DNA of 64,000 nucleotides. Source: Symsagittifera roscoffensis (Eukaryota > Xenacoelomorpha > Acoela > Convolutidae). The notes below the pieces were generated by a model that saw only the letters and a list, made by a program, of their open reading frames with translations, was not told the origin of the DNA and searched no databases. Of this stretch, positions 11,460 through 23,137 are shown piece after piece (positions within the stretch are counted from its first letter, which is position 1; the number at the start of each line of letters is the position of its first letter). The position numbers and the translations under genes were made by a program. The stretch is from NCBI RefSeq assembly GCF_963678635.1, contig NC_087064.1, forward strand, positions 54,938,338-55,002,337, in the 5' to 3' direction.

Positions 11460-13034
11460 GTTGCAATTGACGAAATTAAGTTTGGCCTCACAATGATAAA
11501 TAGGTCTGATTTTGACCAGTTTTCGTGACCAATTTTACATCACTGAATTTTTGTGGAATCAGAATTTTTTCAAATCTATAAAATGGGATTATGAACAAAC
11601 AGCTTTGAAATATAATCCTGCCTAAAAACTGTGCAAACCAATTGTATTTTTGAGTTTATTCCAAAAGCATACTTTATACAGAGGTAAGTTTCAAAAATAT
11701 TACGAGGCTGGTGTGGAAGTTCTACGGTTGGTTACTTAGGGGAGGAGCTTGTACGGCTGATCCGGTTTCTATTGGTAATCTGCCGTGCATACCGAAACTA
11801 TTGTTCCAGAAACTTAAGTCATTTTAGTCTTTCTTAACTGATCTGCCGTTTTGTTCGGCTCCGAGCAAAGTGAATGTAATTAAAGTGCAAACTAACAAAA
11901 AAGAACACTAAGAAAACCAGAAATAGTTTTACCTTCAAAAATTATTAGTTGCCCATATTTAGCCGTAAGTTAGCATGAGTATTAACAGTTTGAACTAACT
12001 TTTTTCAAGTGAAAGAAAAAATTTTTAGTGCCAAATTTAGAGTGGGAGGCACAAAGAAAAAAATAGATATTCAAATACGATAGTTGAAGTACATCAAGCT
12101 CAATGAAAAGAAATAATTTTAAAAAAAGTAATAGTTTTTGGAAGACTTGATGTTATTATTCAACTATTGTGTTTAAATAAAAAACTTTTTCTTTTTTGAA
12201 TGCCACCTTAAAATTGTCACCGCAAAGTTTTTTCTCCCAGCTGAGAAGAAATTGATCGACTTTTGTTGTTAATGTTCAGGCTAAACTACCGTTAAAGATG
12301 GGACTAATTATTTTTTTTCGCTGTTTTTTTCAGACCTTTTTAAAATAATTATAATGTTCCGAATCTCAAAGAAAGGAAGGCATGTTTATTTTCATTGTCG
12401 TTTTTGATTTATTTAGATAAAAATTTGCTGTTAAAATTGGCAAATAATTTTCTTATATTGTCTGAAAGTCTAAAATGTCTTGAGCTCAAAATTGAAAATA
12501 CGCTGAAATTTTCTAAAAATTTTTATTTATTTTTTATTTTAAAAATTTTCTATAAAAGCCCTTAAAGTAGGTAGTAATTTTGTTTAAGAAAACTGTTCGA
12601 AATTGAATTGAGACAAATTCAATTGTTTTAAATTTTTTGACATAAGGCGTGTTCAGAGATTTTTGGCATCTTTTGTCGCAGGGAAAACCCCAGAATGGAT
12701 ATATTTTTAGTCTCCGCGTAGCTCAGTTACCGCTAAAACAGTAACTCTCATCCAAAGCATCTTAGGCAAAGCTTTAAGCAAAACTTGGAACTCTGAGGGC
12801 GTCTTGACAACAAAAGATGAAACAGTAATTTAATTTTTTTCGCCCCACTCACCAGAAATTACATTCATTTTTTTCTGAGTAACCGTGCATGCTTTGTAGC
12901 AATTTTATTTTTGAAGCATTTCTAGCAAGGACGAAAATGCAACCAGTTGGAGCAATAAGGCATTGTTTAGTTAATTGCGCACCAAACGGATATTGAATTT
13001 GAACTGGTCATGAATAACTCAACCCCAAAGTGAG
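11460..13034 (+). repeat. tandem duplication, copy B (1575 bp)
   Basis: Direct repeat of 9837-11411, ending at cccaaagtgag (13034), where copy B continues ctaagg into unique sequence while copy A enters the patchwork junction. Confidence 0.9.
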
Positions 13035-13589
13035 CTAAGGACAACAAGAGTGCTGGATCCAACAAACTATGAAATTTGAAGTTATGCTAATTAAGGTTCA
13101 TTGAAACTTCAGTGAAAATCGGACCTTGCCCACATCAAATTACAGAATAAACATGGCTTGAACCTTACAAATAGGCAATGTAAATGTTAATGTCCGGACG
13201 GTAGCTCACCGTTCATTGCAGCTTCCATAAGTTTGACCAATCATCGTCAATCTCTGTCGAACACGAGGTGAAATATATTCTTTTTTAAATAATGAATCAG
13301 TTCTTATTTGAGGGCATAGTGATATATGTGCGACTATTGCAATAAAGGTTTGAATTAGGAGTTATTTATCAAACGAAACACAATTTAATCTGTAAACTTT
13401 TCAAAATTTCTTCAGAATCACTTAATTGAAAAGAGAAGGAAATTTTTTTAAACATCTTGGTAAAGATTCGGCGACGAGGAATCATAAAAAGCTGCAAATT
13501 TGTGTAAAAAATATGGGGAAGAACAACCAAAAAAAGTCCACTTCCTTCGTTTACATGGGCAAATTATTACTTCGCCCATTATGTCTATT

Positions 13590-13880
13590 GCATCGAGGGG
13601 CGGGGGGGGGGGCGGATTTTCAAAGTTTTCGAAAATTTTGTCGACTTTTTTAGGTCGACCAAATTAATTTCAGAGCTCTCCCAAAGCACTAAAAAGACCT
13701 TGTTTTGGCCAAATTATCTGCGCGGCAGGCAAAGTTTTGAAAAAAGGCCAAAAAGGCGTTTTAAGGTACTTTTTGGAAAATTTTGTCGAAAAAAAACATG
13801 TTTTTTTCGGCGCGCGCATCCCCTTCATAAATATCAAACATTGGCGCCAAAAATACCTTTTAAACATTTTAAAAAGCCTG
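13590..13880 (+). mobile_element. third copy of the hAT-like MITE, incomplete
   Basis: Starts in a G-run (gaggggcggggg) and shares tttttaggtcgaccaaatt, gagctctcccaaa and ttggcgccaaaaa with 2643-3077. The right inverted end is not recognisable. Confidence 0.6.
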
Positions 13881-14943
13881 CCAAAAATGAGTTTCTCAAA
13901 ATAGAACGAATTGGTTAATCTTTTACGACAATAATTTTTGACTGACTGGCTCGAAATTTTATCTAAAAGAGCCAAATTTAGTAGTTTTAAGGCGCGAGCT
14001 CATCTCCAAAAAAAAAACATGATTTTTGCTCAAATTCTTTCACAAAATTTCAAAAAAACGACGTTTTTGACAGTTTGGCACAAATTTGCCTGTGGCGCAG
14101 AATTATTAGGAAAATTAGGGTCGTTAATAGTCGTTATGGTATTTTTGATTTTAGAAAAAATCCGTTAAAGTGCTTGAAATTTTTCTAGACATGTTCTTGC
14201 AACCAATTGCTTGTTTGGTGTAAAATTTATTTGCTTTGAGAATATCTTTGAAAACGATTTAGCCTCGAAATGGATTAATCGGTCCGATTCATTATCGGCA
14301 AACAAACCATTTCGCTGAACTGTCACTTTCTCTGAAGATCAATTTAGAAACCCCCAAATCAGTTCGAAAGGTGGGATTGAATTTCGGATTTCAAAAGATA
14401 AGATTAGAAATTTTCTCATTAGCCTATTTTGCACGACCCTCGAATCTAATTTTATCTTTTGAAATGATGTCAGCGAAACTAGTTTTGCGGCTTAATCTCT
14501 AATTGTTTACCAAAAGATTTCACCAAATATTTACCAAGCGTGAACTTCGCTCCACCTTAATAAAATCAGAGCTCCATATATCCGATTAAAATTATATTAC
14601 AAGATCATAACGCGTTGTTAAGTTATTCAAAAATAATTTCGACCCCAGAGTTTTCTAGATTTCAAAATACAGTTCAAGTTTTAACCTGAAAGGCTGAGTT
14701 TTCATCCAAAAACACAACAAATCAGACCATCAATCAAAATTGATAGTTCGATAAACTTCTGCTAATTTGCAAAACGCACACAAAAAGTCCAAAATTACCT
14801 CTAATTAGTAAATTGAACTCCTACTCAAAATCATTTTTAACTAATTTCGAACAAATTAAACTGGGCTCTAATTTTCTTTTATTCGCCAAAATTGTGTCAG
14901 CGAGTAGAGTATTACTTTTTCAAAAATACAAATTATCTTAAAA

Positions 14944-15531
14944 ATGGGAGTCAGTTGTAAAATTTTGCTTGTCGTAAAGTTGCTGACAGGTGTTTTACTC
15001 ACAGTCGGAAAACCGACAACAGTACAAGATAATGTATTCTCCTACAGCTGTGCTGACATCCCGCGACAACCAGACGAAAACTGGTCCGATTCGGAGCAGT
15101 CTTTCAGATCAAGCACGACTTCCGCAGTGTATTATTGTCGTAAAGGAAACTTTAGAAATAGTTCGGGCGATAAAACCAATTTTGATTTCGAAATCGTTCG
15201 CCAAAAATACTCGCCATCCTCTGATAAACCCGACTCGATTGAACTGACCGACTGCGTGGAAAAATACTTCAAACTTACAATCAACAAAGCCTGTAATTTT
15301 GACCTCAGTGCAACTCCATCTTGTGTGCAGAGATGCGTGATGAACAAAAACTGCGTGAAGACTTCGGATCTGTGCACGAAAAAACTGGACTTTGTCATTT
15401 TTCAGCCGTCGCTGGACTTGAATGAATCACACAAGGCGCTGTACAATTACCAAAATACCCTCGTAGACCACTGCATGGAATCACTTCAGAACGAATTCCC
15501 AACTGATGATGACATGCCATGCCAATTGTGA
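14944..15531 (+). CDS. secreted ten-cysteine protein nested in intron 2
   Basis: Intact ORF of 195 residues starting at aaaATGG, a good eukaryotic context. Residues 1-22 form a hydrophobic signal peptide (KILLVVKLLTGVLL). The mature part has ten cysteines, at 36, 65, 104, 117, 127, 131, 137, 144, 177 and 193, with a cluster at 127-144 (C-x3-C-x5-C-x6-C), enough for five disulfides. A possible N-glycosylation site is NSS at 72. The last third is acidic. The ORF has the same strand as the host gene and no intron of its own. I do not recognise the family; an extracellular cysteine-rich domain is the safest reading. Codon use is ordinary and the length is well above chance for this AT-rich sequence. 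An unrecognised upstream exon is possible. Confidence 0.7.
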   Translation: MGVSCKILLVVKLLTGVLLTVGKPTTVQDNVFSYSCADIPRQPDENWSDSEQSFRSSTTSAVYYCRKGNFRNSSGDKTNFDFEIVRQKYSPSSDKPDSIELTDCVEKYFKLTINKACNFDLSATPSCVQRCVMNKNCVKTSDLCTKKLDFVIFQPSLDLNESHKALYNYQNTLVDHCMESLQNEFPTDDDMPCQL

Positions 15532-16025
15532 TGAAATTGTAGCCGAAATTGCTAAAATATCTGTCAAAACTTTAGAAAATTTCTTCAAACTTAAAAAAGA
15601 AGTTAAAAAACTTCAAAAACTCGACGGTTTCATTTGAATTGATCTGAGCTGTTAGATGGGATATAGTTTAATAGTTTCAGAGGTAGTTACTTGGGATCAA
15701 GCTAATATATTGAAAATGCAAAAAAAAGATGCAAATTGAAATTGCAAAGAAATAATGTTACGTTTAAACTAATGGTGCTAACTTGATATGTGCTATTTTA
15801 TAAAAAAAATCGATGGAAATACCAAGTTTATAAAAAAATTGATTCTTTTTAAAAGACACGATAAATTCGATTCATTTTTAATTTACAGTTCAATTTACAT
15901 TTTTACCAATCTGCAATGAAATAGTAGAGAAACCTATTCGAAAGGATCTTTTACGACCGGCAATTTTGTCGTTAAATAGTCTTAAGTATTCTTTAAAAAG
16001 TAGTTTAGGTTATTGTTCCAACTAT

Positions 16026-16245
16026 TGAAAATGGGGAGGACTTTTGTATTTGGTGCGTTTTAGTTCTTTCTATTTTTTGTTTTCCTTGAAAAATCAGGTA
16101 AAGCGAATACACATTGGAATGGGCCGAGTGATATATCATATTAGAGCCCTTTCAATTGTAATTCGAACAACAATTGAAAATTTTTCCGAGTGTCGAGAAA
16201 AAATTTGAGATTTAGTCTAGTTATGAGCGACCCGTATGTAAGAAA
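16026..16245 (+). repeat. dispersed unit R, diverged copy
   Basis: Starts attgaaaatggggaggac, has ttggaatgggccgagtgata and aaagccct-like motifs, then a ttttccgagtgtcgagaaaa foldback and ends near tgagcgacc. The same series occurs at 36596-36815, 42226-42440 and inverted at 46555-46765 and 47650-47835. Confidence 0.6.
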
Positions 16246-17719
16246 AGTGAGAAGAAATCAATTATAACGGATTTTTCTGGTTTAAAATGATATCAATATA
16301 ATCGACTCCCATGCTATTTGCAGACAACAAAATAGAATAAAAAATTAAGTGTAATCCTCCTTTAATATCAAATCTAAACTTAGTTATAATCCATTTAAAC
16401 TCAATTAAAATGGAATTGTTTCCAGGTTATTTTTTTTTTTGTAATTCGTAATTGCCAAAGTTGCAAAATGGGTGTACGGCTTAGTCGATTTATAAACCTA
16501 AGCTGTCTCAAATTTCAAAAGCATTCCATCACTTTTCTATCCAACGTTTGCCGTTTTGCCCCTTATACATCCACCCCTCTAATGTTAAAACCCCATCGCT
16601 TGCCCCCCTGTCCCGTAGCCCTCTGTCCCGAAAAAAATTGATTTAAAAGAAGTTTCATTGTCTTCAACTAGAAGTGAAAAAAAATTGATTGTAACTGATT
16701 TGCAATGTAATTTCATCATGATCTATTTTTGATTCATTATATTGGGTTGTTTTTCAATTTTATAAAGACTGACAATATAACTCCAATTTAATTGATTTTT
16801 TTTATAGAACTCCATTGCGGGGAATAATGCGGTCAATTACCGCTCGTTATATTGAACATTTTTTTTCAGCCATAATTTTTTTCATTTTTTTCTCTTTTTT
16901 GTTTTGTTTTTATTTCATTTTTGGAACAAAAATTGTCGACCATGCCTAATTTATTAATATTTTAGGCAATGGTATGTTTTTTGAGCTACATCATCTGCTA
17001 AAAACGACACTAAGTTAAAAACAAAAAGAAAAAAAAGCCCTTTTTTCCATGAGTATGGTCGGAACATTCTGTGCTGCTTGCACAACAACCGTCTCTTTTG
17101 ATAATTAGTTTTAGTTCCTTATCTAAGTTCCAGCTTCTCGTCCACACCCAAAAAGAACAGAGAAAAGTATTCAATTGCAACTCCCGAACAAGACTGAAAC
17201 CTGAAAATGAAAGAATCGCCGTATGAATTCAATATAAGATCATGATATTTGGCTAGAATATCGATTCCAATGGACTAAAAAAAACGGACTCAAAAAATTT
17301 TGCTTAAGTTTTGCATTATGAGTTTGCTCTGCTGCAAATTTTAATTGTTGATTAAAAATGAAACACAAAGTCTAGACTAGTGAGATAAGCCAAATAGACA
17401 AAAACCAAACAGACTGATAAACTTAAACCGAGACATAAAAAAACTTAAGAAGAATCATGTGTTGATAAATCTGCTTCATTTGTATTTGGCTCGTGATTTG
17501 CGTGTCAGCGGAAAAAACCGTTGTCTGACCATAACTTTTAAAAAATTTGTTATTTTTTGAGCCTCACTTGTCTCGCTATCGAGTCATTTTTTTCACTTTT
17601 TTTGTCTATTAAAAAATTACAAACTTCAATTTTTTTACAGAGCCTCAGAGAAGAAATCAGGATAAAACTAACAGATTATATTTACTATTTTTTCAATTGG
17701 CTATGAAAACGCATTTGGC

Positions 17720-18660
17720 AAATTGATTACAATTCTAACAGAACTATTTCACGACTTTGTACTAAATTTGAAATCAAGATGCGGGACAGGAAAAGATAAA
17801 ACTACCAACAAAAATTCAACACAGAGGCTAAAAAACAAACTTTCAAATTGGTCAATAATGTACCCGGTAAATGTAAGTCGACAAATAATGATAAAGTTTT
17901 CGATGAAAGAGAATTAGAAGGTTTCAATAACTTTTTTTCATCACTAGAAACAAAATTAGTAAAAGAGATGAAAAAAACTAGCATAGCAAAGAAGGGGCGA
18001 CAAAACGTTCAAAACAAATTTCTTGAGGCAAGTTGAAATAGCTGAAATTATTAAAACCTTACAAAATTTAAAATTAAAAAATGGTACAGATGGTTTCAGT
18101 TTGAACTATAATTTCATAAATTAAAAAAGTTTTCCAGTATTGAAATTTTTTTTCAAATGATTGTTTTCCAACTTGCTTAAAATTGCAAAAACAGTTATAA
18201 TTTATAAAAAGGGATCTTAACGTTCGCCGGAAAGCTTCAGACAAATTTCATTACTACTGCTGTTGGTAAATTATTCAACAAAGTAGTTTGTAATAGAACA
18301 AACGAGTTTTTTAACGTTCAAAATTTTCAACAGATTACACAGCTTGGCTTCGGACAAGTTCAAAAATCAATTGATGCCGTTATGTTGCTCGATGAAACGA
18401 TCTGCTCGAAGGGGACAATCAAAGAAAGTGACAGCAAGATGTTCTAGTTATCTTTAAAAAGCTTGCGACACGGTCGATCAAATGCGACTTCTATAAAAAT
18501 ATTCTTGAGTGGCCCTGTTTTTGAAACTTTGACATCCTACCCTGAAAACAGGACTAAGCTTACATATCTTTACTAATATAAATCTTCCCTGAAATTTTTT
18601 AGGGTGCCAGAGGGCTTTGTTTTAATTTCAATTCCTTTCATTATCTTAATACAGGATTTA
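17720..18660 (+). pseudogene. LINE-type reverse transcriptase relic
   Basis: Broken reading frames resemble a non-LTR retrotransposon RT. Around 17922 comes FNNFFSSLETKL, the phrase that precedes LINE RT domains. Near 18080, NGTDGFS matches the A-x-G-x-D-G motif. Near 18205, YKKGSQRSPESFRQISLL matches the K-x-G-x-x-x-x-x-x-x-x-R-P-I-S-L-L block. Near 18353, LGFGQV corresponds to the Q-x-G-F motif, followed by a frameshifted K-A-F-D-T-V-like block near 18460. Stops and shifts occur throughout. There is no catalytic Y/F-x-D-D by eye and no endonuclease domain, so the element is dead and 5'-truncated. The clade (CR1, RTE or jockey) is not resolved. Confidence 0.7.
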
Positions 18661-19869
18661 TCCTCAAGTAAAAAAACCTAAGCGAAACTACAGCGACACT
18701 GGATTTTTAGTTTTAGCTAAAATTGACTCATTGGCTTAAGAATATCAGTCAATGACTTTGAAAATTGGCTTATAGGGAACATGCTCACCCCCAAAACCAA
18801 TAAAACAAAAACATTTTTTTTATAAAGCAAAAAAAAACTAAAGATTGTGATTGAAGCTTGATTGTATCAAATCCTGTTAGTACTTAGGAAGAACAACAGA
18901 CGATGATATGAATTTTGTTCGTCACAGTTCTGTTTTCAGGAAAAAATTAAAACGTTTTTCGTGTTTTCTCTACCAAATAAAAAGGTTTTAAGCACGAAAC
19001 ATCTGACACATATATACAAAGCATTTTTTGGCGTTTTAATCAATTTGGATTCTTAATTCATGATACTGTAAATCACTGAATAAAAATCGCAAGAGACAAT
19101 ATAGAGTAATTCTATCTAAGCGTAAAATTGACTAAAGATTAGCACTGGAAACACACGAAATATATGCATCTACCGAACTCCACACTTTAAACTCTAACAA
19201 AAACACAAAAATAAGATAAATCGAAAAAATTGCTGAGAACATACTTTACGCAACGCAATGACAGAAAAATTTCTAAGTAAAATATCATAACAAAGAATAA
19301 ACTCAAAGTTTTAACAAAAATTCCAAAAAAAATTCATTGCTTATCAGTTCAAAAAATGCTGCTTCTTGAACAATTGAAAAAATTGGTATGTTTTGCCCAA
19401 AATATTACCCAAACAGCATCAAACAGAACTATCCATTTCTTCTTGAAAAACATCATTTTTAAAAAATGGAGCTTTTGAATATAAAATTTAGCTGGGAAAT
19501 TTAATAAATCAACTGCACAGGTTCATTTTCATATTTACTCTACTTTTCTTCTTTTTTAAAGCAAGATTTTTAAACCTTTTTGATTTTTTTGCGTTAGAAA
19601 CCGCAGATTGATTCTGTCAAAAGAAAGAGAAATTGTTAAACTATCATTAAAGGCCTTGACTTTGTATTTTACTACTTTCTGTATTTTTTGTTTTATTTTG
19701 TTTGACAATTAGCCTAATAAGATAATTTTTTTGAGAGTAAATAAGAATCAGTAGTTTATATTTATGTAAAAGGATGATTGAAGGGCTCAAAATTTTTTTC
19801 AATTTTTCTTATAAAACATTGCAAACAGCCAAACGCATATGCGTGCACGCCACACTCTTGTACAGACCA

Positions 19870-20498
19870 GAAACACTAAATGGGGATCAAAATAATCGAA
19901 AAAACACGTACAAACTGCGGGCCCTACTTTTTTCAGCCTGGGCAGCAATGCTTCAGTCAAGTTCTGTATTTGTGCCGTCAGATCATTTTGAATCCTCATC
20001 AAATGATTCAGCCTCTGGTCCGTTTGCCTCAGCAGTCTGACCTGTGCGTAGGACGCCACCGATTTACACGCCACTTGACGGATACGGGCCCCCAGTACGC
20101 CTTGTATTTCGCAAAGAGATCTATGTCATCTCCTGCGCCTCACTCTAGCTGTTTTAATTGTCAGCTCCGCGACCAAGCTCCGGCTACAGAAATTGATTGA
20201 ATTTACCAAGTGTTTCATATAGTAGTAAATCCCTTTGTTTGTACAACCATGTTTCAAATCCGATATCGCCCAGGGATCGGAGTTGCTCGAGAACTCCTTC
20301 AGGTATTCCTTGATGTCTTCTATGAGGCTTTTGAGTTCGGCTCTACAAGCCACCCGGAGCTGGAATGGCAGCATTTGTCGGTTTATATGGCTGAACATTC
20401 TAGCAAGGGTTGTGTCCGGTAGTTTCTAACTCTTCTCTACAGGTGGCTGGCATGCTGGTGAACTCGCTCATAGCCCATCCCGTATCTGGTTACGTATC
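19870..20498 (-). pseudogene. reversed gypsy gag relic
   Basis: Translating the - strand downward from 20498 gives disrupted frames that align with the gag at 24208-25263. MSEFTSMPATCREE matches its LDEFTSMPAHFREE; TLARMFSHINRQMLPFQ matches its TLARMLAELDQRMMPFQ; the segment RAELKSLIEDIKEYLKEFS follows. Farther on, RIQNDLTAQIQNLTEAL matches VQNDLLAQMQNMTAMM. This is a clearly diverged relative of the gypsy element 4 kb away, in opposite orientation. Its N-terminal part is cut off by the MITE at 20507-20860 and not recovered beyond it. Confidence 0.8.
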
Positions 20499-20506
20499 AC
20501 GATATG

Positions 20507-20860
20507 CAGTGGCTTGCGCAGAAATTTTTCTAGGGGGGAGCGTTTTTCGAAAAATTTTGAAAAATTTGCGGATCTTTTTTTTTAGGTCGACCAATTTGAT
20601 TTTCGAAGCTCTCCGAAAATACTCTAAGGACCCTATTTTGTCAAAAATTCTCTGCGTCGCAGCAAAATTTAACAGCCCAAAAAACGGCGTTTTTGGAAAA
20701 TTTTGACGAAAAAGAGATGCGTTTTTTGGGCGCGCGCTTCTCCCTCAGATGGATATCGTAAAGTTATACCAAAGAGGGACCCTTTGGAAAAATATGGCAA
20801 CCAGAATTGAGGGGGAAGGGCAGTCGCCCCCACCGGTCCACTCCCCTCGGAACGCTACTG
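20507..20860. mobile_element. hAT-type MITE with 8-bp target duplication
   Basis: The 354-bp element starts CAGTGGCTTGCG and ends cgctACTG (inverse CAGTAGCG). It is flanked by the same eight bases, acgatatg, at 20499-20506 and 20861-20868. CAGTGG/CAGTAG ends with an 8-bp target duplication are the hAT signature. The internal landmarks (tttaggtcgaccaa, gggcgcgcgcttc) place it with the MITEs at 2643, 3085 and 13590. It inserted into, or at the edge of, the reversed gag relic. No transposase. Confidence 0.85.
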
Positions 20861-21029
20861 ACGATATGCAATTTGAACCTCCCAATTTTTTTTCAAACCT
20901 CAGTAATTTTTTTGCGGGAAACGGTTATAAACCCTGGAAAAAAACGCTTCTAACTATTTGGTTTGGTTCAAATAAAAACGCGTAGAATTTTTGCAACTAC
21001 CCGCATCAAAGTTTAGGCGTAAGTAATCG

Positions 21030-21960
21030 ATAATAATGGATTATTATGATGATTTTTTGACAATTAAAATTGATTATAATCAGCAAAATTAAGTCTTTAA
21101 GGGATTTATAATTGATTATAATCGTAATATTTTCCAAGAGATTATAATCTCTTATAAAGGATTATAATTGAATATCGTTCTGACTAAAAACCCTTAAAAT
21201 CAATTATAATCGATTATAATCGATTATAATCGATTATAATCTCTTATTTTGCCGAAGTTTTCCTATATTCGAATTATATCTTATGGGTTATATTTTTTGT
21301 GTCAATAAAAAAACCTCTAGAAGAGAAATCTCTTGAACACTTTGGTTCATCTGAACACAAAGTTTTGCCACGAAACAAAAGTTTCATAGAGATCCTTTCA
21401 TATGAGTGGAAAGATTCTCGCGGTAGATGAAAAATAAATTTTCCGAATCATTCATGAAACTAAATCAATTTGCTGATGTTTTGGTGTTTAAAAAAGCTTA
21501 AAATATGCATCACAAAACAACTAATGGGGAAAAATGAGTAAAAAAACTTATAAATTTGAATTAATTGAAAAACTTTATTTTATTTTTCTCATTTTTCATA
21601 GGAAGCAACGTCCACAAAAAGCATAAAATATAAGCACTTTAGATGCAACTTTGAAGACAAAAATCGACAAACAAAAGGGATTAAAATCAATTATAATCGA
21701 TTATAATGGATTTTTGTGCAAAACTAATGAAATAGAAATTTAAATAAAACTAATGGATTTTGATCAATTATGATCGATTATAATTGTATCGAAAAATAGA
21801 CGAATAAATAATCGATTATAATCGATTATAATGCATTATAATTAATTAAAATTTGATTTTAAAAAGACTGATTATAATCGATTATTAATTGATTAAAATC
21901 AATTGCTCTCAATTTTAGTGAGACTGGTGCTAAAATCGTAATATAATCGATTATTAACGC
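21030..21960. repeat. ATTATAATCG / AATCGATT repeat field
   Basis: Two blocks (21030-21245 and 21660-21960) are dominated by short imperfect repeats of attataatcg and its self-complementary form tataatcgattata. The perfect stretch near 21200-21240 repeats the unit about four times. Intervening sequence is plain AT-rich. The repeats are self-complementary, so long foldbacks are possible. Confidence 0.8.
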
Positions 21961-22051
21961 TTGAAACTGGATGCGGGAACTTCATCTTCAATGCTTTGGC
22001 TCCTTCCATCAATGTATGTAAAAAGTGTTTCCCAAAATCAGGGATCGGTAT

Positions 22052-22253
22052 CATTACGAGGCCAAACTGTGCATTTTGTCCATTGTAAGCGGATTTCGCA
22101 ACAAGGACGCTTCTTTTGTTCTTCTTTTGTTCTTTACTTTCCTTTGATCATTCCGACAAAATTTTAACATGTTTAAAGACTTGTCTCTGGAATCCAGGAA
22201 CATACAGACACAAAATTGTGCGCCTATCCAGTGCACAGGTTGGCCTCGTAATG
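22052..22253 (-). mobile_element. 202-bp MITE, best-preserved copy
   Basis: The CATTACGAGGCCAAACTGTG start and CACAGGTTGGCCTCGTAATG end are almost perfect inverse complements, with the dinucleotide at on both sides. Reverse-complemented, it aligns end to end with 1100-1301 (aattttgtgtctg, gattccagagacaagtc). Confidence 0.8.
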
Positions 22254-23014
22254 ATTTTTATATAAAGCAGAAAACCAGAACTAAAGTTCCAGGGCTTGAG
22301 GTTATTTACTAGAGTCTCTTGAAACTACTTTTACAACAATAAATTTTAATCCTATTGGCGGTATCAGAGTTTAATTCTGGCAACTGTAGTTATAACTCTT
22401 TTGAACCTGAGCTCATTTGGATCTTTCTGTTTGTATGTTTCATTACCTAAGTTGTTGATTAAAGTTGAAGCTAATATGGGTATAAACAGTAGAATTCTTA
22501 AACGTTTGATGAATTTAAGTTTTCTCAAACTTTGAAGAAATCAAATTTTCTCAAAAAAATTGGCTAAAGCATTTAAAACCAAAAGATCTCAACCTACAGA
22601 AAATCGAATATTACTTATTGCGAAAAACGGATATCATTGTCAGAACTAACTGATAATTTCGATCAATTTTTTTTTACAAGCGGATGTTAATTTTCATTTG
22701 ATGAGTATAAGTTTAAACAAATTAATCAAATATGAAAATTTTGGCAAGAAGTACAATTTCAGCCACAATAGCTAAACTGTGTTAACTTTACATATTGCTT
22801 CCTCAACGGAGTAGGTAGTTTTTTTATGGAAATAAACATACCACTTTAAGAAAACTTCATGTTCAATTTTGCAATTACAGTTACAAATTTCAAAGCCTGG
22901 TTTGGTTCCTAGAAAAAAGTATTTCGGAAAATGTTCTCAATTTTACGACAAACGATTTCAATTTTTTGTTTCTAAGATCAATGCTCAGTGAAAGACTAAA
23001 TCAGTATTTTTTTA

Positions 23015-23137
23015 TCATACGATAATGTAAATGGCATCCAACACCTTAAACAGCGTAAAACGCGGGTAAAAAACTTAAACCAATAAGATATTCGTAAAAA
23101 CTTTCTTTACTCTGTCTAAACCATTTGCAACAGCAAC
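23015..23137 (+). repeat. 123-bp flanking repeat, left copy
   Basis: Nearly identical to 30937-31060, with two single-base indels. The shared stretch runs from tcatacgataatgtaaatgg to ttgcaacagcaac. Its first 11 bases equal the last codons and stop of the envelope ORF at the other end, so this copy looks like an env-tail plus 3' untranslated fragment placed upstream of the element. Confidence 0.85.

Noticed and set aside
13670-14168. Overlapping ORFs on both strands around 13.7-14.2 kb
   Set aside because: They fall in the MITE copy and adjacent AT-rich DNA, have no shared composition with real genes here and no recognisable motif.
23026-23132. Reading the 123-bp repeats as very short LTRs (TGTAAA...GCAACA)
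   Set aside because: Identity between the copies extends beyond both proposed ends, no target duplication is found, and no primer site follows the left copy.
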